Positions 9,494 to 18,763 of a stretch of DNA of 64,000 bases are shown in pieces. The translations under genes were made by a program, and so were the position numbers. Every line of letters starts with the position of its first letter. Position 1 is the first letter of the stretch. The notes below the pieces were generated by a model, which was given only the letters and a program-made list of their open reading frames with translations, was not told where the DNA came from and did not search any database. The DNA comes from Acinetobacter sp. P8-3-8 (GTDB lineage Bacteria; Pseudomonadota; Gammaproteobacteria; Pseudomonadales; Moraxellaceae), in the NCBI RefSeq assembly GCF_000214135.1, contig NZ_AFIE01000010.1, positions 1 to 64,000 of the forward strand. The letters run 5' to 3'.

Positions 9494-9646
9494 TCAGGTC
9501 GATGGAAAAATGCCTAGAATATGAATGATCATTGCGGCCAAAAACATCCCCAGAACAAAAAAGCAGCAAGCTCCTTTATCCAAACGTAAGCGAAAACCAC
9601 TATTTTCGCTAATAAGACTAGTCGATTGTTCAGGTATAATTTTCAT
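9494..9646 (-). CDS. Small single-pass membrane protein (50 residues), hypothetical
   Basis: An ATG at 9646 opens a 50-codon frame ending in TGA at 9494-9496. The first 24 residues are polar (MKIIPEQSTSLISENSG, then an R/K/D stretch). They are followed by a hydrophobic segment (about 27-47, ACCFFVLGMFLAAMIIHILG) that would cross the membrane once. AGG lies 8 bases before the ATG, a modest ribosome site. It converges on serC. I do not recognise a family; the neat polar-then-hydrophobic layout is the only evidence that it is real. Confidence 0.4.
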   Translation of the reverse strand: MKIIPEQSTSLISENSGFRLRLDKGACCFFVLGMFLAAMIIHILGIFPST

Positions 9647-10173
9647 TACTGAGCCTAGATTTTAAAATTATTGTTAAATCCTATTGGTTCGTCGTATTTT
9701 TAACATAAAATATTGGTTAAATAAAGCACTAATTTACATTAATTCAACGATTATAAATATATTAACCCAATATATTTTGAGTGATTTTGAATTTAAAATA
9801 ATTAATTTGTGGATATATTGTGGATAACTTCGTTTTATTATTCGTATTTTGAATAAAATACTGAGCATGGAGCTAACGAAAACCCTTTTATAATTTTATA
9901 ATTTGTTGATTTAAAATATTTTAATTTAAATATCATAAATCGTTTAATCAAATATTATTTTAAATTCATTATTCTTAGAGGTTGAAAGATAACTGTGTAT
10001 TTAGAATATTTAAAATGAATCGATTTTATCAGGCTTTAGAAAGTATTTGATATTAATGGGCATGATTTGAATTTAAAATGTGGATAACTTTTTATAAATG
10101 AATTTAAACACCGTGTATTGTTTAAAATATAAGCGAATATAAAATTTTTCATTCAACAATGAATACCTCAATA
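9647..10173. other. AT-rich intergenic stretch with DnaA-box sequences
   Basis: No credible ORF. Two exact copies of the DnaA-box consensus (TTATCCACA read on the minus strand) lie at 9819-9827 and 10079-10087, and a one-mismatch copy (TGTGGATAT) at 9808-9816. Otherwise the stretch is nearly pure A/T with many TTTAAAAT-type words. Confidence 0.5.
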
Positions 10174-10205
10174 AAAAAGCATGATATTCACATATCATGC
10201 TTTTT
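10174..10205 (-). terminator. Terminator of the 309-residue hypothetical gene
   Basis: A 14-bp stem, AAAAAGCATGATAT (10174-10187) with ATATCATGCTTTTT (10192-10205), and a four-base loop. On the minus strand it ends in a T-run and lies just after the stop at 10234. Confidence 0.85.
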
Positions 10206-10233
10206 AGATTTAAGTGATTTGATTCACAATAGA

Positions 10234-11163
10234 TTATTTCTCAGAGTAGATATTCGCCTGAATCCAGATATTGCCACGGATATATTGTCCAATTTCAAAG
10301 TTCTTGAATGCAGGATCTTTAGTCGCTATACGTACTAAAATGGCAGGTTGATCTTCTTCTAAAATCAAAGTGACATCATAGAGCGTATATTCTTGTTGCA
10401 TAAACTCCATTGAAGTTTTACCAACAACTTTGCCTTGGAACCATGCTTCATCTTCTTGACCCAAAGTTTCGCCGTAGAGATAAGCCACCATTTTCGAAAA
10501 ATCAACGGTAACAGGGGCGTTATCATCATCAGATTTAGGTTGCCATGCATCAATCTGTTCTTGCAAGTTTTCAGGTGCAATACCATTATTTTGCGAAAGA
10601 ATATCGTTGAGTGCGCGATGGTGTTTAATTGAAGCAGGGTCATCGACAATAATTTGTTCATGATCTGAAACTTTTTCAAGTTCATATGCCCATGCATTGA
10701 GTTGCACTTTGTATTGCTGATCACGTTGATATTGATGACTATTGACACTATATAAACTGTCAAAAGCATAAACCACACTGTTGCTTCCTACTTTTAAAGA
10801 TAAGACGGCTTGTGTGTTGGTTTTACAGGTAATAATTCGGTCAATCGAGGCAGTCAGCTGATACGGGCTTTCAAAACTCGGGAATGCAGTTTTTACCGCT
10901 TTGGGCTTATTATTTTCGACATCAATGACTTGGCATAGCTGTACAGGAGCGCCACTTGGACCTTGAATAAGCCAGACAGATTCATCCATATCGCATTCTT
11001 TTGCGCAGATCCCCATAGGCATAATTGGCGCATCGAGTGCGAGGCCTAACCATTTAGGTACTTCAGTTGTTGGATTTTCTGTCAGTAGGTTCCAATGCTC
11101 GACATGACTACCAAAAGTCTGATCTTCAATCGTAATTATTTCTGGTCTGTTTTGATTGTTCAT
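10234..11163 (-). CDS. Hypothetical protein, 309 residues, acidic and soluble
   Basis: No signal peptide, membrane helix or catalytic motif is seen. The protein is acidic. A cysteine-containing segment, MGICAKECDMDESVWLIQGP, lies near residue 50, and the C-terminal beta-rich part ends in GQYIRGNIWIQANIYSEK, which looks like an OB-like or small barrel strand pattern (inference). It stands alone between its own terminator and a long non-coding region, so the context gives no role. Probably a genus-level conserved protein; no function offered. Confidence 0.7.
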   Translation of the reverse strand: MNNQNRPEIITIEDQTFGSHVEHWNLLTENPTTEVPKWLGLALDAPIMPMGICAKECDMDESVWLIQGPSGAPVQLCQVIDVENNKPKAVKTAFPSFESPYQLTASIDRIITCKTNTQAVLSLKVGSNSVVYAFDSLYSVNSHQYQRDQQYKVQLNAWAYELEKVSDHEQIIVDDPASIKHHRALNDILSQNNGIAPENLQEQIDAWQPKSDDDNAPVTVDFSKMVAYLYGETLGQEDEAWFQGKVVGKTSMEFMQQEYTLYDVTLILEEDQPAILVRIATKDPAFKNFEIGQYIRGNIWIQANIYSEK

Positions 11164-11389
11164 ATTTGCAATTGATTCATGCTGCTCTTATTACATTAAA
11201 TCGAGGGTGATTGTTATATTTCAAGTCTTAAAATGTAAAATCACTATGAAAACCATATTTTTAAGCTAAATCCGCTTTGATTTGTTTTAAAATTAACCAA
11301 ATGAGAAATAACTACAGCCATTTAATTTGAATTATCAACCTTAAACGATTCAATACAATCATTCTATTTAACGTCAGTTCGGGATAAGC

Positions 11390-11720
11390 TTTGATATAAG
11401 TTATTGAAAAGATAGATCAGGCACAGCGGAGTTTTACCGTTTAAAAGTCAAATGTAAGGATTAACCTACTTCGTCTTGCACTTCACTTGAAATATATTTC
11501 AATCTCGCTCAGGTTCGACCTGAGAGGTACTACCTCGCAAGGCTTTCGGGAAAAGTAGGCAAAACCATTTGTCAGTCGCCCACTCGACAGATACTATCAA
11601 GTACTTAATATATCGCAAAAACAGTATATTACAGATCTTGCGGAATATATTCCTCATGCCTCGAACAATGCGACTGACGTTTCCGCGTATCTAGTTGGGA
11701 ATATATTTTATCTCGAACTC
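11390..11720. repeat. Degenerate intergenic repeat, copy A
   Basis: The 686-base gap 11164-11849 holds no gene. Its middle carries a sequence related to 43290-43530. The clearest shared core is TGCCTCGAACAAT (11657-11669) followed by a TGACG then CGCGTATC pattern (to 11691). Both copies also share AAGGAnTAACCT and GGTTCGACCT words further upstream. Internal short inverted words (CCTACTT at 11465-11471 against AAGTAGG at 11555-11561) suggest a folded RNA or a decayed element. The role is unknown. Confidence 0.55.
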
Positions 11721-11849
11721 AGGTTATTTAAGTATTCAACTGAATCATACAACTTAAGCATTCAAAAATTAGGATTTGAGCAAAAGCGTTAAAGTAAGTT
11801 CTCTCACATTTTGTTAAACTAATTACATGCAATAAAGCTGAGAAATTGT

Positions 11850-12320
11850 GTGTTGCCATTTAAACTTTGGGTCGATGCAGATGCATTACCTAAAATCCTT
11901 CGTGAAGTCATTCTACGAGCTTCTGATCGTTATCAATTAGAAGTGACGTTTGTTGCCAATCAACCCCTAGGGATCACACCATCGGTTCGAATTAATTCAA
12001 TTCAAGCCATGGCTGGTGCAGACCAAGCAGATCAAGAAATCGTTGATCGTATGAATGTACATGACATTGTCATTACGCAAGATATTCCTTTAGCTGCTCA
12101 AGTGATTGAAAAGGGAGGTGTTGCGATTCATCCACGTGGTGAGGTTTATACATCTGCCAATGTCAAAGCACGGTTACATTTACGTGATTTTATGGATACT
12201 TTGCGTGGTGCTGGGGTACAAACTGGTGGACCGCCACCGATTTCAGAACGTGATAAACGTGAGTTTTCCAGTAGCTTGGATCAAACGATTTTGAAACAAA
12301 AACGTAAAACGTCTGTTTAA
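11850..12320 (+). CDS. UPF0178/DUF188 family protein (YaiI/YqxD-like)
   Basis: 156 residues. The opening [20 protein letters not shown] is the family's acidic D-A-D signature of a PIN-like nuclease fold. Further motifs are [24 protein letters not shown] and the glycine/proline patch [18 protein letters not shown]. The molecular role of YaiI is not established. The start is a GTG at 11850 (a TTG follows immediately); no ATG is available in frame nearby. It lies 56 bases before an EamA transporter on the same strand. Confidence 0.88.
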   Translation: MLPFKLWVDADALPKILREVILRASDRYQLEVTFVANQPLGITPSVRINSIQAMAGADQADQEIVDRMNVHDIVITQDIPLAAQVIEKGGVAIHPRGEVYTSANVKARLHLRDFMDTLRGAGVQTGGPPPISERDKREFSSSLDQTILKQKRKTSV

Positions 12321-12376
12321 GTGACTTTAAATGATTTGAGTAATATTCTCTTATCGTTGACCCATTAGGAAACTGT

Positions 12377-13285
12377 ATGCCTTCCAAATCAAACCTGATG
12401 ATGACTTATGTTTTATTGGTCTTCATTTGGGCAAGTACACCATTGGCAATCGTCTGGAGTGTGTCTGATTTACATTTGATGTGGGCATTGGTGTTACGCT
12501 TTTTTATTGCTTTGCCGATCGCTTGTGCTGTTTTGCTTTTACTTAAAATAAAATTACCTTTCAATAAAATTGCCTTGCACAGTTATTTGGCAGGTTCATT
12601 GAGTTTAATTGGTTCTCAAATTTTTACTTATGCTGCAACAAAATATCTGAGTTCAGGCATCATTGCTTTAATGTTTGGACTTGCTCCGATTATGGCGGGT
12701 TTAATTGGCCGCTTTGGATTTCAACAAAAACTTTATACGCTACAATGGATTGGGATGGCTATATCTGTTGCAGGTTTAGCTATTATTTGCACCAGTGGTG
12801 GTCAAAGTCAGCATGTTCATCCGATTGGAATCGGGTTGATGTTACTGAGTGTATTCGCATATTCATTGTCCATTTACTGGGTTAAATCTGTGAATGCGCA
12901 AATTGAACCGATGGCACAAGCAACGGGTTCAATTCTTATTTCTACTTTTGCTGCAATGTGTATTGTACCATTTATTTGGCAATATGCGCCGACACATATG
13001 CCAAATCATCAATCGCTCTTTGCTTTGATTTATACGGTATTGATGGCATCGCTATTGGCAATGTTCTGTTATTTCAAATTGGTACAGAATATTAAAGCCA
13101 CAACGTTATCGTTAACGACAGTGATGACGCCAATGTTAGCGATGTTTTTTGGCGCAATCTTAAATGATGAGAAATTAACCATTACTGTATTTGCTGGGGC
13201 TGCCGTTTTAATTTTTGGATTATTTTTATATTTCTATAAAGATTTTAAAGCGAGTAGATTACTCGCTCGAAAAATCAAAGCTTAG
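12377..13285 (+). CDS. DMT-superfamily transporter, EamA domain pair
   Basis: 302 residues with ten predicted membrane helices arranged as two EamA repeats (about 10-138 and 150-290). The opening TYVLLVFIWASTPLAIVWSV and the mid-repeat TKYLSSGIIALMFGLAPIMA are typical of RhaT/YdcZ-like drug and metabolite exporters. The substrate cannot be deduced. ATG start; the last residues (KDFKASRLLARKIKA) are a basic cytosolic tail. Confidence 0.85.
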   Translation: MPSKSNLMMTYVLLVFIWASTPLAIVWSVSDLHLMWALVLRFFIALPIACAVLLLLKIKLPFNKIALHSYLAGSLSLIGSQIFTYAATKYLSSGIIALMFGLAPIMAGLIGRFGFQQKLYTLQWIGMAISVAGLAIICTSGGQSQHVHPIGIGLMLLSVFAYSLSIYWVKSVNAQIEPMAQATGSILISTFAAMCIVPFIWQYAPTHMPNHQSLFALIYTVLMASLLAMFCYFKLVQNIKATTLSLTTVMTPMLAMFFGAILNDEKLTITVFAGAAVLIFGLFLYFYKDFKASRLLARKIKA

Positions 13286-13339
13286 TTTTTAAGTAAGATC
13301 AGCGTTTTAAAATTATTATTTTAAAAGCCATCACATATT

Positions 13340-13912
13340 TCAATTGGTTGGTATCACATTGAGCTGAATACATTCAGCAAGCTTAACTCTATCTTGCGGA
13401 TGTAGTGTTATAAAATATGCGCCAACACGATATTGTTCATTTTCCACACTTTCTGAATAGGCAATTTGAGCTGTCGCTGCAATATGGAAAAAGTTTTCAG
13501 GATGACTCAATGCAACATGAATATAGGTGCCTTGTTTTAAATGTTGCTGACTGGTAAAGCTAAAACCACTCTCTGAAAAGTTAACTTTTTGTGGTGTTGG
13601 TAACATGGTTTGTACAATAGAGTCGTAAATAGAACCAGTAATGAGGTTTAACTTTTGATTGAATAAGGATAAGATTCGAGCAATTTGTTGATCTTTTTCA
13701 TTTAATTGTTCTAATTCGTAGTGAAGTGCATGATCAAATTGATCTAATTCTGCAAGTAGTAGAAAATAGCGCGGTAATACAAAGTTAGAATCATATGGAT
13801 CGTTCAGCGCAACTTCTTCAGAAATGACTTGATAGTTGATTCTTAATGCAGCATCTATACGCGACATTACTCGACGTTCATTCGTTTCATTTTGATGCTG
13901 TAACGCTTCCAT
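13340..13912 (-). CDS. PilZ-like domain protein with a helical insertion
   Basis: 190 residues from the ATG at 13912, which has an excellent GAGGTG ribosome site; upstream in-frame codons lack one. A PilZ-type RxxxR (RVMSR, residues 14-18) and an NxSxxG motif (NFSESG, 111-116) are both present. They are separated by about 90 mostly helical residues, so any c-di-GMP binding would be atypical. Long helical insertions are known in tetrameric PilZ proteins of the XC_6012 type. The gene is head-to-head with lolC: only 22 bases separate the two start codons, so their promoters must overlap each other's 5' regions. Confidence 0.65.
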   Translation of the reverse strand: MEALQHQNETNERRVMSRIDAALRINYQVISEEVALNDPYDSNFVLPRYFLLLAELDQFDHALHYELEQLNEKDQQIARILSLFNQKLNLITGSIYDSIVQTMLPTPQKVNFSESGFSFTSQQHLKQGTYIHVALSHPENFFHIAATAQIAYSESVENEQYRVGAYFITLHPQDRVKLAECIQLNVIPTN

Positions 13913-13934
13913 AAAACACCTCGGACTAGATGGT

Positions 13935-15170
13935 ATGTTTAAACCAATCTCGCTGTATATAGGGTTGAGATACACTCGCGCACGGCGTAGTAATCACTTT
14001 ATTTCTTTTATCGCACTGGTTTCCATGATCGGTCTAACCTTGGGCGTGGCTGTACTTATTACAGTTTTGTCCGTTATGAATGGTTTTGACCGAGAGTTAA
14101 AGACACGTGTCTTAGGTATGATACCTCAAGCCACTGTTTCTTCAACACAAATTTTAACAGATTGGCCTGTTCTTGCAAAGAAAATTGAACAACATGAACA
14201 TGTTACTGGCGTTGCACCATTTACTCAATTGCAAGGTATGCTCACAGCACAAGGTCAAGTCGCTGGAATCATGGTCACGGGTATTGAACCTCAATATGAA
14301 AAGAAGGTTTCAATTATCCAAAATCATATGGTGGAAGGTAGCATAGATCAACTAAAAAAAGGTGAATATGGCATTGTTTTAGGCAAACAAATGACTGATG
14401 CTTTAGGTCTTAGCCTAAATGACAATGTCACATTGGTTTTACCTGAAGCGACACCTTCTCCAGCAGGGGTAGTGCCACGTTTTAAACGTTTTAAAATTGT
14501 GGGTATTTTCAGTATTGGTGCAGAAGTAGATTCGAGCCTTGGCTATATTGCTTTGAACGATGCATCAACCTTGTTACGCCTTCCAGATGGTGCACAAGGT
14601 GTACGAATGAAGTTGGACGATATTTTTCAAGCACCTCAAGTTGCAAATGAAATTGTCAGAGAATTACCAGGCACATTCTACGCATCTGACTGGACTTATA
14701 CACATGGTAATTTGTTCAGTGCGATTCAGATGGAAAAGGCAATGGTCAGTCTTTTACTGTTTTTAATTGTACTTGTTGCTGCATTTAATATTGTTTCATC
14801 ATTGGTGATGGTGGTGACCGATAAAAAATCTGATATTGCGATTCTCAGAACTTTAGGTGCTTCACCTGCAACGATTACTCGAATTTTTATGGTTCAGGGT
14901 ACAGTGATTGGTGTGGTCGGTACTGTTGCTGGTGCAATTTTAGGGATCATTTCTGCTTTGGGCATCAGTAATTTTATTGGCTGGTTGAATACAGCATTTG
15001 GTCTACATTTATTCGATGCGTATTTTATCAACTATTTACCTTCTTATTTAAGATGGCAAGATGTAGTGATTATTGTTGCTTTGTCATTAGCATTAAGTTT
15101 TATTGCAACAATTTACCCAGCTTTACGTGCTGCTAAAATTCAACCTGCGGAGGCACTGCGTTATGAGTAA
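13935..15170 (+). CDS. lolC: Lipoprotein-releasing ABC permease (LolC/LolE/LolF type)
   Basis: 411 residues. It begins FKPISLYIGLRYTRARRSNH, the LolC/E signature. One helix follows (about 25-48), then a MacB-like periplasmic domain (about 50-265) and three C-terminal FtsX helices (about 275-400). With LolD it extracts outer-membrane lipoproteins from the inner membrane and hands them to LolA. Only one permease gene lies beside lolD here, which fits the LolDF type with a single homodimeric permease known in Acinetobacter and others; lolF would then be the better symbol. It overlaps lolD by 8 bases. Confidence 0.92.
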   Translation: MFKPISLYIGLRYTRARRSNHFISFIALVSMIGLTLGVAVLITVLSVMNGFDRELKTRVLGMIPQATVSSTQILTDWPVLAKKIEQHEHVTGVAPFTQLQGMLTAQGQVAGIMVTGIEPQYEKKVSIIQNHMVEGSIDQLKKGEYGIVLGKQMTDALGLSLNDNVTLVLPEATPSPAGVVPRFKRFKIVGIFSIGAEVDSSLGYIALNDASTLLRLPDGAQGVRMKLDDIFQAPQVANEIVRELPGTFYASDWTYTHGNLFSAIQMEKAMVSLLLFLIVLVAAFNIVSSLVMVVTDKKSDIAILRTLGASPATITRIFMVQGTVIGVVGTVAGAILGIISALGISNFIGWLNTAFGLHLFDAYFINYLPSYLRWQDVVIIVALSLALSFIATIYPALRAAKIQPAEALRYE

Positions 15171-15870
15171 CTTTGCCAATGCTGCAATGAACAATACTGT
15201 GCTTGAAGCCAAGGATATTTATAAATCATTTACCGATGGTAAATCGACTGTAGATGTAATTAAAGGTTTATCACTACAAATCCAACAAGGTGAATTTGTT
15301 TCGATTGTTGGTTCAAGTGGTTCAGGTAAAAGCACACTATTACATATCCTCGGTGGCTTAGATCGACCAACTGAAGGCTTGGTCAATCTGAACGGTAAAC
15401 GATTTGATAATTTAGGTGAAGCTGAACGTGGTTTTCTGCGTAATGAACACTTAGGATTCGTCTATCAGTTCCATCATCTATTGCCTGAGTTTACAGCTTT
15501 AGAAAATGTTGCAATGCCATTGATGTTGCGTAAAGATGCAGATTTTAAGCAAGTCAAACAAAGGGCAGAGTTTTTATTGGAACGTGTCGGTTTAACACAT
15601 CGTTTAACCCATCAACCCGGTGAACTATCTGGTGGTGAAAGACAGCGTGTTGCTTTGGCGCGAGCGTTGGTGACTCAACCTAAATTGATGTTGGCAGATG
15701 AACCTACGGGTAATTTAGACCGTAAAACAGCAACCTCTATTTTTGAATTGCTCCGTGAATTACGAGAAGAATTCAATATGGCGATGTTGATCGTGACGCA
15801 TGATGAACAATTGGCTAAATCTGCCGATCGGATTCTGCATATGCAAGATGGTTTATGGATTGACGCTTAA
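15163..15870 (+). CDS. lolD: Lipoprotein-releasing system ATP-binding protein
   Basis: 235 residues from the ATG at 15163, preceded by CGGAGG ten bases upstream. An earlier in-frame start inside lolC is not credible. Walker A is GSSGSGKST (50-58), the Q-loop follows GFVYQFHHLLPEF, the ABC signature is LSGGERQR (155-162), Walker B is LMLADE (175-180), and the switch histidine is in VTHDE (H213). GFVYQFHHLLPEFTALENVAMP is the LolD-specific signature. It energises lipoprotein release together with the overlapping upstream permease. Confidence 0.96.
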   Translation: MSNFANAAMNNTVLEAKDIYKSFTDGKSTVDVIKGLSLQIQQGEFVSIVGSSGSGKSTLLHILGGLDRPTEGLVNLNGKRFDNLGEAERGFLRNEHLGFVYQFHHLLPEFTALENVAMPLMLRKDADFKQVKQRAEFLLERVGLTHRLTHQPGELSGGERQRVALARALVTQPKLMLADEPTGNLDRKTATSIFELLRELREEFNMAMLIVTHDEQLAKSADRILHMQDGLWIDA

Positions 15871-15914
15871 TCATAACTGATATTTAATACAGCCTATTTC
15901 TCATTCTTAGATTA

Positions 15915-16179
15915 GGGTCTGTTGACAATTCGTCTATGTTTGCGACTATGAGTGTTTTTTAGGCGATACTAGGCGTGAAATACGAAATTTAGTCATTCTA
16001 AATGAGTAGTTCACAACAACGTAGCGTCAAAAACACTCTAGTCCCAGAGGGTTGTGGCTAAAATTATCTCAGCCTTCGTTATGAAACTTGAAAATAGTCT
16101 CGCTATTCTCTTCGTTTCATGCCTTGTCTGCTCAATTTTAGCCTACAACGCAAGCCATTTATGAAATGTCAACAGACCC
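15915..16179. mobile_element. MITE-like element, 265 bp, with 13-bp inverted ends and TA flanks
   Basis: The left end GGGTCTGTTGACA (15915-15927) is the exact inverse of the right end TGTCAACAGACCC (16167-16179). Both are flanked by TA (15913-15914 and 16180-16181), as expected of a TA target duplication. There is no coding frame. Internal dyads include GAGTGTTTTT (15950-15959) with AAAAACACTC (16029-16038), and ATGAAAC (16081-16087) with GTTTCAT (16114-16120). It sits between lolD and comEC. A TA duplication suggests mobilisation by an IS630 or IS5-group transposase encoded elsewhere (inference). Confidence 0.78.
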
Positions 16180-16246
16180 TAGCATTTAAGCTCAAGTAAA
16201 TTGGGCTTAAATTTTATTTTGATAACAATAAAATCGAATAATTATT

Positions 16247-18763
16247 ATGTATATGTACATCATCTTGCTTGGATGGATACTGGGTATCTCATTCATGGGC
16301 GCTCAAACACCACAATATCTAAGTTTATATTTGGCACTTACTTTTGGATTAAGTTTCCTTTTATGGGTATTCAAATACTTTAAATTCTCATCTACGAATA
16401 AACCTGCTTTTAAATACATCAGCTTGATGATGATTGGTATTTTTAGTTATTTATCAGGTGTGTATTATGCAGATCATGCTTTAGAAAAAAGGCTTGCACT
16501 TAGGCCACTACAAAATAATCAAACGCAGCATATGGTCTACATTCAGTCGATCAATAAAATTAAACTCAATGATCAGACTCAAGAAAATAATCAATCACTT
16601 AGACAACAAAAACAACTAAAGATCATTCAGCAAAGGGTTATCGTTTTAATTCCCAATCAACAGCCTATCCAAATGTTGATGTATGTGAATGATCAGCAAG
16701 CTGAATTGATTAAACTAGGTCATTATTATCAAGTCACTGGGCAATTTAAAGCAGTACATGGTTATGCAGTCGAAGGGACTTTCGATAAAGAAAAATGGTT
16801 TTTGCAAGAAAATCTGCTCGGAATATTAAATGCTTAATCCATTCAAGTCATAGATGAAAATCAAGTTAGACAATTCGGTTTTCAGTCTTTTGTTGATCAA
16901 CAGCAGCAGTTGAATCAACGTGTTTTATTAAAAATAGAAAGTTTGCGTTTGGATTTTAGAGCTGTTATTTCCAATTCATCTTTGCACAATAAAGGGTTGT
17001 TATTGGCGTTATTAACTGGAGATGAAAGTTTACTTTCTGTTGAAATTCAAAGTTTATTTAAAAAACTGGGTATTGCACATTTACTGGCAATATCAGGTCC
17101 GCATGTACTTATTTTTGCAATGATTTTTTGCTTTATTTTTAATTTAATCTTCAAGAAATTTTATCCTAAAATATTTTTAAAAATACCGAGACCTTATTTA
17201 TTGGTCTATCCATTTCTATGTTGTGTGATTTTTTATACGGCTTTTGTGGGGTTTGAAATACCAGCACTTCGAACGATGATTACTGTACTTATTCTCAGTG
17301 TAATTGTGTTGTTAAAACAGAAAATTCAACCTGTTAAACATTTGCTCTTAACCGCCAGTATTTTATTACTTATTGATCCTTTTAGTATTTTATCGGCTGC
17401 ATTCTGGTTGTCGTTTGGCGCATGTTTTATTTTGATCAGGGTATATCAAACTTTACAGCAACAATCCAATGAACAGATACAGACATGGCAGGCGAAATTA
17501 AAGCTTTTTCTACAGGTATTATTTGATTTGCAGTGGAAAACATTTATCGCATTATTGCCGTTGGTATTATGGATCTTTCAGCAATTTTCATGGATTACAC
17601 CGCTGAGTAATTTAATCGCCATTCCGATTATCGGTTCGTTGGTTGTTCCTATCGAAGTTTTAGCTGCTGCTATCAGTTTGTTTTCAGAATCATTAGGAAT
17701 ATTACTTTTTAAAATTGCAGATTATTTACTGAGTATATTATTAAATTTACTTGAGTTTTTAGATCATGTCTTGGGATTTAAATTACATTGGTGGGCTTTG
17801 AGTTCATTAGAAATTCTGTGCATTGCTTTGGCAATATTGATTCTTTTTTTACCTAGAGGCGTGATTCCTAAATTTTGGGCTGCACTATGCTTAATCCCTT
17901 TATTATTACCGAATAAAAATCAATTTATTTTTCAAATGAATGTATTAGATGTTGGGCAAGGGCAGGCGATTTTTGTTCATTTGCCTGAGCATAAAATGAT
18001 GATTGATACAGGTGGTTTTTATGATGAAACTAAGTTTAGTATTGCTCAAAATTTGATTGTACCTTATTTAGCACGGCAAGGTATTTCTCAACTGGATCAA
18101 GTGATTTTGACGCATTTGGATCAAGATCATAGTGGGGCATTTGTAGAAATAGCTAAAGAAGTCGCGGTTAAGAAAGTATATTCCAATCAAAGAGATCAAC
18201 GTTTTGATAATGCGAATTTCGAATATTGTTATCAAGGACAGCATTGGCAATATGATCAGGTTAAAATTGAAGTGCTTTCACCACCTAAAAATAGCCTAAG
18301 CGAAGCACCTTATAATCAAAATGAATTATCTTGCGTGGTTTATATTCAAGTGCCTGAATCAAATCACTATCAAAATTTCCTTTTGATGGGGGATGCAGGT
18401 TGGGAAACAGAATATCGATTGTTACAGCAATATCCTGACTTAAAAGTTGATGTATTGGTGATGGGGCATCACGGCAGTCGACATAGTTCTTCATTTGCAT
18501 TTTTAAAACAATTAAAACCTAAACTGGTTATTGCTTCAGCAGGATATGGAAATCGTTATGGTCATCCGCATTCTATAGTTTTGGAAAGATTAAAAACCTT
18601 AAATATCCCTGTAAAAACTACAATCCAACAAGGATCAATCGAATTTAAAGTCAATAGAAAAGGACAAATGGATATACAAGGTTTTCGTCAAACTCAAAAA
18701 TGGTTAATTTTCAACGAGGACATCACTTTCAAGAATCATTTCATTTCGAACAGTGTTAATTAA
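16247..18763 (+). pseudogene. comEC: ComEC/Rec2 DNA-uptake channel interrupted by an in-frame ochre codon
   Basis: The frame from the ATG at 16247 gives two membrane helices and an OB-like domain (to EGTFDKEKWFLQENLLGILNA), then TAA at 16835-16837. It continues in the same frame with SIQVIDENQVRQFGFQSFVD. The rest is a complete ComEC competence domain (about 7 helices; GDESLLSVEIQSLFKKLGIAHLLAISGPH) and a metallo-beta-lactamase domain (LDVGQGQAIFVHLPEHKMMIDTGG in pieces, LTHLDQDHSGAF, MGHHGSRHSS). A product restarting at the TTG at 16910 would lack the N-terminal domain. ComEC moves single-stranded DNA across the inner membrane during transformation. The tail overlaps the convergent acyltransferase gene by 60 bases. 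Confidence 0.85.

Noticed and set aside
9808-10087. The DnaA-box cluster as the chromosomal origin
   Set aside because: No dnaA, dnaN, recF or gyrB gene is near; two or three boxes are too few for an origin call.
10365-10778. A 137-codon minus-strand frame within the hypothetical gene at 10234
   Set aside because: It is out of frame with the better-supported 309-residue gene and rich in M, L and K, typical of shifted frames.
15915-16179. The element after lolD as a decayed IS with a transposase fragment
   Set aside because: No frame within it encodes transposase motifs; 265 bp with intact ends fits a MITE better.
18068-18500. Minus-strand frames of 60 and 71 codons inside comEC
   Set aside because: They are antisense to the lactamase domain of comEC, which is clearly coding.
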